A DNA stretch of 64,000 nucleotides, from NCBI RefSeq assembly GCF_045291395.1, contig NZ_CP152342.1, forward strand, positions 3,286,001 through 3,350,000. The letters run 5' to 3'. The stretch is from MR-S7 sp000400995. GTDB lineage: Bacteria; Pseudomonadota; Gammaproteobacteria; Burkholderiales; Burkholderiaceae_C. Shown one piece after another: positions 42,018 through 51,009 of this stretch (positions within the stretch are counted from its first letter, which is position 1; each line of letters begins with the position of its first letter). The position numbers and the translations under genes are program-made. The notes below the pieces were generated by a model that was not told the origin of the DNA, did not search any database, and was given only the letters and a program-made list of their open reading frames with translations.

Positions 42018-44228
42018 CTACGCGGGCTGCGGCAGCACCCTGAACGCCCGCAGCACGGACTGCGTGCGGCGCAGGTTGCGCAGCACCGTTTCCATGTGCG
42101 CGAGGTCCCGCACGGCCACGACGAAGCGCAGGTCGATGGTATCCATCGCATCGTCCATGTCCACACGCACGATGTCGGCCTCGGAACTGGCCAGCTCCGA
42201 GGCGATGCGTGCCAGCACGCCCTTGCCGTTGCTCACGGTGACGGTGATCGTCGTCTCGAACATGCGCGTGGGCTCGTCGGACCAGTCCACTGCGATGAAG
42301 CGCTCCCCATCCTTGTGCTGCAGCTTCTTGGCCACGCCGCACTGGGCGTGGTGCACCACCAGCCCCTCGCCGCGCCCCAGATAGCCCACGATGGGATCGC
42401 CGGGCACGGGCCGGCAGCAAGGCGCGTATTGCACGGAAGCGTTCTCACTGCCATCGAGCGTGATACTGCCCTGCGAGACGTTCTCGTGGGAACTGTAGCG
42501 CTCGCGGGTCAGTAGCAGCGCATCAGGCCGCTGGCCGTCTTCTGTCAGCAGCAACACCAGCCGCTTGGCCACGATGTTGGCGATGCGCTTGCCCAGGCCG
42601 ATATCGGTCATCAGTTCCGCTCGGCTGCGGCTGCCGGTGAAGCGCAGCAGTTTTTCCCAGAGGGCCGCATGTGTTTGCGCGTCGGGCAATTGCTCCATGC
42701 CTTCGGCACGCAGCGCCTGGGTGAGCAGTTTCTCCCCCAGCCCCGCCGACTCGCTCTGCGCCATGTTCTTGAGGTAATGCCGGATCTTCGAGCGCGCACG
42801 ACCCGTGCGCACGAAGGCTAGCCAGGCCGGGTTGGGCCGTGCGCCCTGCTTGGTGACGACCTCGACCACGTCGCCGTTCTTGAGCTCGGTGCGCAAGGGC
42901 ACCTGCTCGTTGTTGATGCGCGCCGCCGTGGTGCGGTCGCCCACGTCGCTGTGGATGGCATAGGCGAAATCCACGGCGGTGGCACCGCGCGGCAGCGCGA
43001 GGATCTGGCTCTTGGGCGTGAACACGTAGACCGCATCCGGGAACAGGTCCACCTTGACGTGATCCCAGAACTCCGCTGCATCGCGTGTTTCGTTCTGGAT
43101 GTCGAGCAGCGACTGCAGCCACTTCGTGCCCAGCCGCTCGGCCACCGTGCCGTCCGTCTCCTGTGCCTTGTAAAGCCAGTGGGCGGCCACACCCGCCTCG
43201 GCCACGACGTGCATCTCTTCGGTGCGCACCTGGAATTCGACGTTCAGCCCTGCCGGCCCCACGAGCGTGGTGTGCAGCGACTGGTAACCGTTGAGCTTGG
43301 CGATCGCGATGTGGTCCTTGAACTTGCCCGGCACGGGCTTGTACATCTGGTGCAACACGCCCAGGGCGGTGTAGCAGTCCGTCACCGTGGGCACGATGAT
43401 GCGAAAGCCGTACAGGTCCGTCACCTGGGCGAAGCTCAGGTGCTTGGCGTCCATCTTCTGGTAGATGGCGAAGAGCGTCTTCTCACGCCCCGCCAGGCGC
43501 ACCGCCATGCCCTGGCGGGCGAAGGCCGCGTCCACCTCTGCCTGCACCTTCTGCACGATGTCGCGCCGGCGATTGCGCGACTTGGCAACCGCCTTGGCCA
43601 GCGTCGCATAGCGCCAGGGATGCAGGTGGCGGAATGCCAGGTCCTGCAGTTCGCGGTAGGTCTGGTTCAGGCCGAGCCGATGGGCGATGGGGGCGTAGAT
43701 TTCCAGCGTTTCCGACGAGATACGGTGCCACTTGCTGCGCGGCATGTCCGACAGCGTGCGCATGTTGTGCGTACGGTCGGCCAGCTTGATGAGGATGACG
43801 CGTACGTCACGCGCCATGGCCAGCAGCATCTTGCGGAAGGATTCGGCCTGGTTTTCCTCGCGGGTGTTGAACTGCAGCTTGTCGAGCTTGGTCAGGCCAT
43901 CGACCAGTTCGGCCACCGGCGCGCCGAAGCGGTCGATCAGGTCGGCCTTGGTGATGCCGCAGTCCTCCATGGCATCGTGCAGCAGGGCCGCCATGAGGGC
44001 CTGCACGTCGAGCTTCCAGCTCGCGCACAGCGCGGCCACCGCAATGGGGTGCGTGATGTAGGGCTCGCCGCTGCTGCGCAACTGGCCCAGGTGTGCCGCA
44101 TCGGCATAGCGGTATGCCTGGCGCACCTGCTCGATGCTGGCGCTGTCCAGGTAGTCGAGCTTTTCCAGAAGCGCGGCGAAGCTCGCCGCCGCGGCATTGG
44201 CCGCCGCGGCGGATGAGCTGTTTGGCAC
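42018..44228 (-). CDS. spoT: Bifunctional (p)ppGpp synthetase/hydrolase SpoT
   Basis: SpoT makes and degrades the stringent-response alarmone. The 736-residue protein has an N-terminal HD hydrolase (YITHPIAVAALCASW, LLHDAMEDCG, RTHNMRTLSDMPRSK), the synthetase domain (GFRIIVPTVTDCYTALGVLH, HIAIAKLNGYQSLHTTLVG), a TGS domain (VYVFTPKSQILALPRGATAV), a helical/zinc-finger region with HHAQCGVAKKL and a C-terminal ACT domain. The intact HD motif indicates active hydrolase. It is downstream of rpoZ, beyond a terminator, and convergent with greB. Confidence 0.95.
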   Translation of the reverse strand: MPNSSSAAAANAAAASFAALLEKLDYLDSASIEQVRQAYRYADAAHLGQLRSSGEPYITHPIAVAALCASWKLDVQALMAALLHDAMEDCGITKADLIDRFGAPVAELVDGLTKLDKLQFNTREENQAESFRKMLLAMARDVRVILIKLADRTHNMRTLSDMPRSKWHRISSETLEIYAPIAHRLGLNQTYRELQDLAFRHLHPWRYATLAKAVAKSRNRRRDIVQKVQAEVDAAFARQGMAVRLAGREKTLFAIYQKMDAKHLSFAQVTDLYGFRIIVPTVTDCYTALGVLHQMYKPVPGKFKDHIAIAKLNGYQSLHTTLVGPAGLNVEFQVRTEEMHVVAEAGVAAHWLYKAQETDGTVAERLGTKWLQSLLDIQNETRDAAEFWDHVKVDLFPDAVYVFTPKSQILALPRGATAVDFAYAIHSDVGDRTTAARINNEQVPLRTELKNGDVVEVVTKQGARPNPAWLAFVRTGRARSKIRHYLKNMAQSESAGLGEKLLTQALRAEGMEQLPDAQTHAALWEKLLRFTGSRSRAELMTDIGLGKRIANIVAKRLVLLLTEDGQRPDALLLTRERYSSHENVSQGSITLDGSENASVQYAPCCRPVPGDPIVGYLGRGEGLVVHHAQCGVAKKLQHKDGERFIAVDWSDEPTRMFETTITVTVSNGKGVLARIASELASSEADIVRVDMDDAMDTIDLRFVVAVRDLAHMETVLRNLRRTQSVLRAFRVLPQPA

Positions 44229-44322
44229 GGCGGGCTCCGTCTGCGCACTGCCGGCGCCCCCTTTTTCACGACCACGTCCATGCCTTTAATGTAGCGTGTC
44301 AGACAACCGGCGACAGGCGGGC

Positions 44323-44349
44323 AAAAAAGCACCGCCTCTGCGGTGCTTT
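44323..44349 (-). terminator. Rho-independent terminator between rpoZ and spoT
   Basis: On the minus strand AGCACCGC and GCGGTGCT pair with a four-base loop and are followed by TTTTTT. It lies 37 bases below the rpoZ stop. Confidence 0.8.
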
Positions 44350-44386
44350 CTCTGCCCGGTAGTGCGGGCGCGTGGCGTCTCTAGGT

Positions 44387-44590
44387 TCAGCCGGGCACTT
44401 TCTTCAGCATTTCCAGGCCGACCTTCCCGGCGGCGATCTCGCGCAACGCCGTCACCGCGGGCTTGTTGCGGCTTTCAATCTTGGGGGCATGGCCCTGGCT
44501 CAGCATGCGGGCGCGGTACGTGGCGGCCAGCACCAGTTGGAAGCGGTTGGGAACGTTTTCGAGGCAGTCTTCCACGGTAATGCGGGCCAT
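44387..44590 (-). CDS. rpoZ: RNA polymerase omega subunit
   Basis: Omega aids RNA polymerase assembly and, in other proteobacteria, ppGpp binding. The 67-residue protein begins MARITVEDCLENVPNRFQLV and contains KPAVTALREIAAGKVGLEML, both diagnostic. ATG 44590 gives the standard N-terminus; the longer open frame upstream is not native. It follows gmk by 19 bases. Confidence 0.96.
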   Translation of the reverse strand: MARITVEDCLENVPNRFQLVLAATYRARMLSQGHAPKIESRNKPAVTALREIAAGKVGLEMLKKVPG

Positions 44591-44609
44591 TGGGTCTCTC
44601 CGGGGCGAT

Positions 44610-45230
44610 TCAGGGGATGTTGAGCGATTCGAACGTGTCGGCCCGAGCGCGGCGCTGGGCGGTGTACTTGAGGCGCTGGGCATGGACGATGGTCTTCAGG
44701 TCAAAGAGCGCCCGTTCGAAAACCTCGTTAATTATAACGAAGTCGAATTTCTCGACCTGCGCCATCTCGTCGGCCGCATTGCGCAGGCGCATCTCGATCA
44801 CGTCCGGCGCGTCCTCGCCGCGCCGCTCCAGGCGCGAGCGCAACTCCTCCCAGCTCGGCGGCAGGATGAAGATCAGCACGGCGTTCACGAAGGCCTGCTT
44901 GATCTGCAGCGCGCCCTGGAAGTCGATCTCCAGCACCACGTCGGCGCCGTGCGCAACGCGCTCCTCAATCACCTTGCGCGAGGTGCCGTAGCGCCGTCCG
45001 TGCACGTTGGCCCACTCCACGAAGCCGTTGGCCAACACCATGGCGTCGAACTCCTGCTCCGAGGCGAAGAAGTATTCTCGCCCGTGCTTTTCCTGCCCGC
45101 GCGGAGCGCGCGTGGTGTGGGACACCGAGGGCTGCACGTGCGAGTCCAGTTCCAGCAGCGCCTTGACCAGGCTGGATTTGCCCGCTCCGCTGGGAGCCGA
45201 GACGACGAAGAGGTTTCCGGGATAGTCCAT
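44610..45230 (-). CDS. gmk: Guanylate kinase
   Basis: Gmk converts GMP to GDP. The 206-residue protein has the P-loop VVSAPSGAGKSSLVKALLE, the GMP-binding SVSHTTRAPRGQEKHGREYF, and the lid region. The gmk-rpoZ-spoT order is classic for proteobacteria. It starts six bases after yicC. Confidence 0.97.
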   Translation of the reverse strand: MDYPGNLFVVSAPSGAGKSSLVKALLELDSHVQPSVSHTTRAPRGQEKHGREYFFASEQEFDAMVLANGFVEWANVHGRRYGTSRKVIEERVAHGADVVLEIDFQGALQIKQAFVNAVLIFILPPSWEELRSRLERRGEDAPDVIEMRLRNAADEMAQVEKFDFVIINEVFERALFDLKTIVHAQRLKYTAQRRARADTFESLNIP

Positions 45231-45236
45231 GTTGAA

Positions 45237-46144
45237 TTATTCGATGTTCTGCACCTGCTCGCGCATCTGCTCGATGAGCACCTTCATGTCCACGCTGATG
45301 CGCGTGAGCTCCATGGCTGCGGACTTGGAGCCGAGGGTGTTGGCCTCGCGGTGCAGTTCCTGGATGAGGAAGTCCAGGCGCTTGCCGATCTCGCCACCCT
45401 TCTTGAGCAGGCGCTCGATCTCGTCCAGATGGGCCTGCAGCCGGGTGATTTCCTCTGCCACGTCGATGCGGATGGCAAAGGCCGTGGCCTCGGTCAGGGC
45501 ACGGTCCTGGGCGGCTTCGGGCACAGCGGCGCCTTCGGCCAGCTGCATGGCCTCGCGCCAGCGTTCCATGAAGCGCTGGCGCTGCTGTTCCACGAGCTGC
45601 GGCACCAGCGGGCCGGCCTGCTGCGCCAGGGCCCGCAACTGGCCCAGGCGGTCGTGCAGCATGGCGGCCAGGCGCTCGCCCTCGCGTGCCCGGTCGGCGA
45701 CCAGGTCGTCCAGCGCCTGCCGCGCCAGGGCCGGGAGCGATTCGCTCCAGTCCTGGGCGGGTGCGCTGGCGTTGGCGCACAGGCGCAGTGCGTCGGCCAC
45801 GGACAGGGGGCGGCGTCGGGCAACCAGGAACGCACGGCGTCCTGCACGGCGCTCACGCGCTGCAGCAGGCGCGGCGCGGGCTCGGCCAGGGTGGTGGCGC
45901 CGTCCGCATCCACGAAGGCGCGCACCTCGACCTTGCCGCGCTTGAGCTGCGCCGTGAGCAGGGCGCGCAGCGCCGGCTCGTGGGCGCGCAGCTCATCGGA
46001 CAGGCGGAACGCCAGGTCGAGGAAACGGCTGTTGACGGAGCGTATCTCCAGGCCCAGGCGGCGGCCCTGTCCGTCCTTGTCATCCCCTGCCGCGGCTACG
46101 CCTCGCTGCGCGCTGGCGTATCCGGTCATGCTGTAAACTGCCAT
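45237..46144 (-). CDS. yicC: YicC-family endoribonuclease-like protein (frameshifted near 45808)
   Basis: YicC proteins are stress-linked proteins reported to act as RNases. The N-terminal half starts MAVYSMTGYASAQRG and has GLEIRSVNSRFLDLAFRLSD; the C-terminal DUF1732 half has FAIRIDVAEEITRLQAHLDE and FLIQELHREANTLGSKS. The two are in different frames. Adding one base to a G5 run on the plus strand (45806-45810) joins them as LPDAAPPLSVADALRLCA, giving the normal length near 302. A homopolymer under-call is the probable cause. The gene is adjacent to gmk in most proteobacteria. Confidence 0.88.
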
Positions 46145-46224
46145 TGGACTTTTCGGTGGTGGATTGCTTGCAATCCGGCGATTATCCGGGTTCGCTCGCT
46201 GCGCCCGCGTCTTCCTCGCTCCCT

Positions 46225-47241
46225 ATGTCAAAAATCAAGCCGGCTCCCCTGCCCCCCGATACCGTGATCGGCGGCTACCGCGTGGTGCGCAGGCTGGCTT
46301 CCGGCGGCTTTGGCGTGGTGTATCTCGCCGTGGATGCCGAGGGCCAGCAGGTCGCCATCAAGGAATACATCCCTGCATCGCTGGCCACGCGCGCGCCGGG
46401 CGAACTGCTGCCCAAGGTGCCGCCCGAAAAGCTTTCGCTCTACCGCCTGGGCCTCAAGAGCTTCTTCGAGGAAGGGCGCTCGCTGGCGCAGATCTCGCAC
46501 GCCTCGGTGGTGAGCGTGCTCAATTTCTTCCGCGAGAACGAAACCGTCTACATGGTGATGAACTACCTGGAGGGCGCGACCCTGCAGGATTTCATCATCA
46601 CCGCGCGCGACCTCAAGACGCAGAAGGTGTTCCGCGAGTCCACCATCCGCTCGCTGTTCGACGAGGTGCTGCGCGGCCTGCGCATCGTGCACCAGCACAA
46701 GATGCTGCACCTGGACATCAAGCCGGCCAACATCTTCATCACCGACGACAACAAGGCTGTGATGATCGACTTCGGCGCCGCGCGCGAGGTGCTGTCCAAG
46801 GAAGGCAACTTCATCCGCCCCATGTACACGCCCGGCTTCGCCGCGCCCGAGATGTACCGCCGCGACGCGCAGATGGGCCCGTGGACGGACATCTACGCCA
46901 TCGGCGCCTGCATCTACGCCTGCATGCAGGGCTTTCCGCCCAACGAGGCGCCGCAGCGCCAGGAGAAGGACCGCCTGTCGCTCGCGCTCAACAAGCTGCG
47001 CGGCATCTACTCCGACAACCTGATCGAGGTGGTGGAGTGGTGCATGGCGCTCGACCCGCTGTCGCGCCCGCAATCGGTCTTCGCGCTGCAAAAGGAGCTG
47101 AGCCGCGAGGGCGAGCGCCGCTATACCAAGCTGTCGGTGGCCGAGAAGGTGCGCATGCAGTTCGACACCCTGGTTTCCGACAACCGCAAGAGCGCGCCCA
47201 AGGCGACGGACGCCTCCGGCCTCGCGGCCCGTCCCAAATGA
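46225..47241 (+). CDS. Hanks-type Ser/Thr protein kinase (non-RD)
   Basis: The 338-residue cytoplasmic kinase has a Gly-rich loop (RRLASGGFGVVYLA), the ATP lysine (VAIKEY), catalytic loop LHLDIKPANIFI, where the usual Arg before Asp is Leu (non-RD), DFG (VMIDFGAARE), the APE-type FAAPEMY, and DIYAIGACIYACMQG. There is no membrane segment and no PASTA or other sensor domain; the last 60 residues are a basic tail. ATG 46225 is preferred over the upstream in-frame ATG because MSKIKPAPLPPDTVIGGYRV gives a sensible N-terminus. It overlaps the phosphatase gene by four bases. Confidence 0.92.
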   Translation: MSKIKPAPLPPDTVIGGYRVVRRLASGGFGVVYLAVDAEGQQVAIKEYIPASLATRAPGELLPKVPPEKLSLYRLGLKSFFEEGRSLAQISHASVVSVLNFFRENETVYMVMNYLEGATLQDFIITARDLKTQKVFRESTIRSLFDEVLRGLRIVHQHKMLHLDIKPANIFITDDNKAVMIDFGAAREVLSKEGNFIRPMYTPGFAAPEMYRRDAQMGPWTDIYAIGACIYACMQGFPPNEAPQRQEKDRLSLALNKLRGIYSDNLIEVVEWCMALDPLSRPQSVFALQKELSREGERRYTKLSVAEKVRMQFDTLVSDNRKSAPKATDASGLAARPK

Positions 47242-48140
47242 AGTTCTCCGTCTTCCAGATCAGCCGTCGCGGCGGGCGCGAGAAGAACGAAGACCGCATG
47301 GGCTACTGCTACACGCGCGAGTGCGGCCTGTTCGTGCTGGCCGACGGCATGGGCGGCCACCCGCAGGGTGAGGTGGCGGCGCAGATCGCCATCCAGACGG
47401 TCTCGTCCATGTTCCAGCGCCAGGCCCGGCCGGCGCTGCAGGACGCGGGCGAGTTCCTCACCTCCGCGCTGCTGGCGGCGCACCACCAGATCCTGCGCTA
47501 CGCCAGCAGCAAGGGCATGCTGGACACGCCGCGCACCACGCTGGTGGCGGCGGTGGTGCAGGAGGGCCGCGCCCACTGGGTCCACTGTGGCGACTCGCGC
47601 CTCTATGTGGTGCGCGCCGGCGACCTGCTCACGCGCACGCGCGACCACTCCTACCTGGAGCTGCGCAACGCCGCCATCCCAGGCCTGGAGCGCGTGAACC
47701 GCAACGTGCTGTTCACCTGCCTGGGCTCGCCCACCAAGCCCATCTACGACCTGAGCGGCCCCGTCCTGCTGGAGCAGGGTGACCGCATCCTGCTGTGCTC
47801 CGACGGCCTGTGGGGCGCGCTGGACGACGACGCCATCGTCCGCGGCCTGGGCCGCCAGGCCGTGTCCAACGCGGTGCCCGACCTGGTGGAGGACGCGCTG
47901 CGCGCCGCCGGCGACACCAGCGACAACGTCACCGTGGTGGCCATGGAGTGGGAGACGCCGGACGCGTTCGAGTCCACCCAGGGCGTGTCCACCGAGAGCA
48001 TCAGCGACGACGTGTTCGAATCCACCATCCAGGCCGAACCCCTCGACGGCTTCGTGGACGACCTGGACGACGAGGCCATCGAGCGCTCCATCGCCGAGAT
48101 CAACGAAGCCATCCGCCGCTCTGCTTCCAAAAAACCGTGA
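47238..48140 (+). CDS. PP2C-family protein Ser/Thr phosphatase
   Basis: The 300-residue phosphatase is the likely partner of the adjacent kinase. Metal-binding aspartates occur in REKNEDRMG, FVLADGMGGHPQGE, LLCSDGLWGALDDD and GDTSDNVTVVAME; WVHCGDSRLYVVRAG is also typical. After the catalytic domain comes an acidic Ser/Thr-rich tail of about 60 residues (ESTQGVSTESISDDVFES, then DDLDDEAIERSIAEI) that could be a phosphorylation or docking region. ATG 47238 overlaps the kinase stop. Confidence 0.93.
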   Translation: MKFSVFQISRRGGREKNEDRMGYCYTRECGLFVLADGMGGHPQGEVAAQIAIQTVSSMFQRQARPALQDAGEFLTSALLAAHHQILRYASSKGMLDTPRTTLVAAVVQEGRAHWVHCGDSRLYVVRAGDLLTRTRDHSYLELRNAAIPGLERVNRNVLFTCLGSPTKPIYDLSGPVLLEQGDRILLCSDGLWGALDDDAIVRGLGRQAVSNAVPDLVEDALRAAGDTSDNVTVVAMEWETPDAFESTQGVSTESISDDVFESTIQAEPLDGFVDDLDDEAIERSIAEINEAIRRSASKKP

Positions 48141-48173
48141 ACCGCCCCCGGGGCCGTTCGCCGAAAGACACCC

Positions 48174-48899
48174 ATGACCTTTGAACGCAGCGGCCAGCGC
48201 GCCGCCAGCGCCCTGCGCCCCATCCGCATCACGCGCCGCTACACCATGCACGCCGAGGGCGCGGTGCTCATCGAATTCGGCCACACCCGCGTGCTGTGCA
48301 CTGCCTCGGTCGAGGAGAAGGTGCCCCCGCACCAGCGCGGTTCTGGCTGCGGCTGGGTGACGGCCGAATACGGCATGCTGCCGCGCTCCACCCACAAGCG
48401 CAGCGACCGGGAGGCCGCGCGCGGCAAGCAGAGCGGGCGCACACAGGAGATCCAGCGCCTCATCGGCCGCAGCCTGCGCGCGGTGTTCGACCTGAAGGCC
48501 TTGGGCGAGCGCACCATCCACCTGGACTGCGACGTGATCCAGGCCGACGGCGGCACGCGCACTGCCGCCATCACCGGCGCCTGGGTGGCCGCGCACGACG
48601 CGGTGGCCGCGCTGCTGGCGGCGGGCAAGATCGCCACCTCACCCATCACCGGCGCGGTGGCGGCCGTGTCGGTCGGCATCGTGCAGGGCACGCCGCTGCT
48701 CGACCTGGAATACGTGGAAGACGTGGCGTGCGACACCGACATGAACGTGGTGATGACCGGCGCCGGGCACTTCGTGGAAGTGCAGGGCACGGCCGAAGGC
48801 GCGGCCTTCTCGAAGGGCGAGCTGAACGCACTGCTGGCGCTGGCCGAGCAAGGCATCGCCGAGCTGGTCGCGCTGCAACAGCAATCGCTTCGGAATTAA
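48174..48899 (+). CDS. rph: Ribonuclease PH
   Basis: RNase PH trims the 3' ends of tRNA precursors with phosphate. The 241-residue protein shows RPIRITRRYTMHAEGAVLIE, GSGCGWVTAEYGMLPRST, RTIHLDCDVIQADGGTRTA and DLEYVEDVACDTDMNVVM. It follows the PP2C gene by 33 bases. Confidence 0.96.
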   Translation: MTFERSGQRAASALRPIRITRRYTMHAEGAVLIEFGHTRVLCTASVEEKVPPHQRGSGCGWVTAEYGMLPRSTHKRSDREAARGKQSGRTQEIQRLIGRSLRAVFDLKALGERTIHLDCDVIQADGGTRTAAITGAWVAAHDAVAALLAAGKIATSPITGAVAAVSVGIVQGTPLLDLEYVEDVACDTDMNVVMTGAGHFVEVQGTAEGAAFSKGELNALLALAEQGIAELVALQQQSLRN

Positions 48900-48936
48900 T
48901 AGCTGCCAGCGCTTGCATATCAAGCGCTAGAGGCCA
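48897..48936. repeat. Family A repeat between rph and rdgB
   Basis: AATAGCTGCCAGCGCTTG, a CATAT loop, then CAAGCGCTAGAGGCCAAA. AGCGCTTG and CAAGCGCT form a perfect 8-bp stem, the clearest example of the family in this window. Confidence 0.75.
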
Positions 48937-48938
48937 AA

Positions 48939-49544
48939 ATGACCATGAAACTCGTTCTTGCATCCAACAACAAGGGCAAGCTCGCCGAGCTGCAAACCAT
49001 GCTGGCGCCGCTGGGCGTGCAGCTCATCGCGCAGGGCGAGTTGGGCGTGGGCGAGGCCGAGGAGCCGTTCCACACCTTCGTCGAGAACGCGCTGGCCAAG
49101 GCGCGCTACGCCTGCGCGCACACCGGCCTGCCCGCGCTGGCCGACGACGCGGGCCTGTGCATCCACGCCTTTGGCGGCCTGCCCGGCGTGCAGACGGCCT
49201 ACTACGCCACGCAGTTCGGCTATGAGAAGGGCGACGCCAACAACGTGCGCGCGCTGATCGAGCAGATGGAAGGCATCGACGACCGCCGCGCCGCCATGGT
49301 CAGCACCCTGGTCGCCGTGCGCAGCCCGCAGGACCCCGAGCCGCTGATCGCCGTGGGCCGCGTGGCCGGCGAGATCGCGCACGCGCCGCGCGGCACGGGC
49401 GGCTTCGGATTCGACCCGGTGATGTTCATCCCCGAATTCGGCAAGACCTTCGCCGAGCTGCCCACCGAGGTGAAAAACGCCCACAGCCACCGCGGCCGCT
49501 CCGCACAGCAGATGCTGGCGCTGATCCGCGAACATTGGCTATGA
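48939..49544 (+). CDS. rdgB: dITP/XTP pyrophosphatase (RdgB/HAM1)
   Basis: RdgB removes non-canonical purine nucleotides (dITP, XTP) to keep them out of DNA and RNA. The 201-residue protein has KLVLASNNKGKLAELQTML, FVENALAKARYA, LADDAGLCIHAFGGLPGV (active-site Asp) and GGFGFDPVMFIPEFGKTFAE. The start may be ATG 48939 or the second ATG at 48945. The order rph-rdgB-hemW is common. Confidence 0.96.
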   Translation: MTMKLVLASNNKGKLAELQTMLAPLGVQLIAQGELGVGEAEEPFHTFVENALAKARYACAHTGLPALADDAGLCIHAFGGLPGVQTAYYATQFGYEKGDANNVRALIEQMEGIDDRRAAMVSTLVAVRSPQDPEPLIAVGRVAGEIAHAPRGTGGFGFDPVMFIPEFGKTFAELPTEVKNAHSHRGRSAQQMLALIREHWL

Positions 49545-49545
49545 A

Positions 49546-49642
49546 AAAGAGAGCTGCTTGCGCTTGCTACTCAATGGTTTCATATGGTTTTCCCACAGAA
49601 ACCCTTGCTAAACAAGCGCAGCCAGCTATTATTTTGAGAGCC
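49546..49642. repeat. Paired, inverted family A repeats between rdgB and hemW
   Basis: GAGCTGCTTGCGCTTG at the left and CAAGCGCAGCCAGCTATT at the right face each other about 55 bases apart, so two family A halves form a long inverted repeat. Confidence 0.6.
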
Positions 49643-49644
49643 CG

Positions 49645-50868
49645 ATGACCGTCCCCATCGTCCCTGCGCCGCAATCCCTGCCTCCGCGCGACGTGCAGCA
49701 TTACATGCGTCCCGGCCTGCTGCAGCTGTCCAGCCTGCCGCCGCTGTCGCTGTACGTGCACATCCCCTGGTGCCTGCGCAAGTGTCCCTACTGCGACTTC
49801 AACTCGCACGAGGCGCGCGGCGACGTGCCCACCGCCCGCTACCTCGACGCGCTGATGGCCGACCTTGAAGCCGCCCTACCCCTCGTCTGGGGCCGCACCG
49901 TACACAGCATCTTCATCGGCGGCGGCACGCCCAGCCTGTTCGCACCCGAGGCCATCGACCGGCTGCTGGCCGACATCCGCGCGCGGCTGCGGCTCGACGC
50001 GGGCTGCGAAGTCACGCTGGAGGCCAACCCCGGCACCTTCGAGAAGGAGCGCTTCCGCGCCTACCGCAGCGCGGGCGTCACGCGCCTGTCCATCGGCGTG
50101 CAGAGCTTCGACGACCGGCACCTGCAGGCCATCGGCCGCGTGCATGATCGCGCCCAGGCCCTGGCCGCCGTGGAGGAAGCCGCCGCGTCGTTCGACACCT
50201 TCAACCTCGACCTGATGTACGCCCTGCCCGGCCAGACGCTGGACGGACTGGAGCAGGAGGTGCGCACCGCGCTTGCGCTCGCGCCGCCGCACCTGTCCAT
50301 CTACCACCTGACCGTGGAGCCCAACACCTGGTTCGCCAAGCACCCGCCGCCGCTGCCCGAGGAAGACACGGCCTACGCGATGCTCGACCGCATTACCGAA
50401 CTGACGGCCCTGCACGGCCTGCGGCGCTACGAAGTCTCGGGCTATGCGCGCGAAGGCCACCAGTGCCTGCACAACACCAACTACTGGCAGTTCGGCGACT
50501 ACCTGGGCATCGGCGCGGGCGCGCACAGCAAGCTGAGCTTCGCGCACCGCATCATGCGGCAGGTGCGCCTGCGCGACCCGCAGCGCTACATGCAGGGCGC
50601 GCTGGCCGGCCAGGCCATCGCCCAGGACGACGAGGTGCGCCGCGCCGACCTGCCGTTCGAGTTCATGCTGAATGCGCTGCGCCTGCGCGAAGGCTTCGCG
50701 CTGCAGGACTTCACCGCCCGCACGGGGCTGCCGCTCACGGCCATCGCCCAGGGGCTGCAGGAGGCCGAGGCGCGGGGCCTCGTCGAGCGCGACATGGAGC
50801 GGGTGCGCCCCACCGAGCGCGGCTTCGATTTCCTCAGCGACCTGCAGTCGCTGTTCCTCGGGGATTGA
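49645..50868 (+). CDS. hemW: Radical SAM heme chaperone HemW
   Basis: HemW is a HemN-like radical SAM protein thought to deliver heme, not a coproporphyrinogen oxidase. The 407-residue protein has the cluster motif CLRKCPYCDFN (CxxxCxxC followed by F rather than the extra Cys of HemN), IFIGGGTPSLF, RLSIGVQSFDDRHLQAIGR and HNTNYWQFGDYLGIGAGAHS, the HNxxYW motif of HemW. ATG 49645 overlaps the end of a repeat pair; the ribosome site is weak. Confidence 0.93.
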   Translation: MTVPIVPAPQSLPPRDVQHYMRPGLLQLSSLPPLSLYVHIPWCLRKCPYCDFNSHEARGDVPTARYLDALMADLEAALPLVWGRTVHSIFIGGGTPSLFAPEAIDRLLADIRARLRLDAGCEVTLEANPGTFEKERFRAYRSAGVTRLSIGVQSFDDRHLQAIGRVHDRAQALAAVEEAAASFDTFNLDLMYALPGQTLDGLEQEVRTALALAPPHLSIYHLTVEPNTWFAKHPPPLPEEDTAYAMLDRITELTALHGLRRYEVSGYAREGHQCLHNTNYWQFGDYLGIGAGAHSKLSFAHRIMRQVRLRDPQRYMQGALAGQAIAQDDEVRRADLPFEFMLNALRLREGFALQDFTARTGLPLTAIAQGLQEAEARGLVERDMERVRPTERGFDFLSDLQSLFLGD

Positions 50869-50870
50869 AA

Positions 50871-51003
50871 TGCCCCCCTGAGCAGTTGCGCCGCTTCCCC
50901 CGCTCTCTACGCGCTTTGCGCTGCGGGCAGGGGGACGCCGCCCGTGCGGCGGGACGGCCCTTGCACGGCGGCCCTGACTTGGGACGCGCCCGTTTCAATC
51001 GGA
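50871..51003. repeat. Dispersed repeat, family B
   Basis: About 130 bases that resemble the segment at 54862-54993: CCCCCTGAG, then TTCCCCC and CTCTCTACGCGCTT, AGGGGGACGC, GGACGGCCCTTGC and a CGCGCCCGTTTCA end. It has several GC-rich inverted repeats and no coding potential. Confidence 0.7.
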
Positions 51004-51009
51004 TATGAA

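Noticed and set aside
46225..48140. Type VI secretion regulatory pair (PpkA/PppA)
   Set aside because: Kinase and phosphatase match the families, but no secretion genes are in the window and the neighbours are housekeeping genes.
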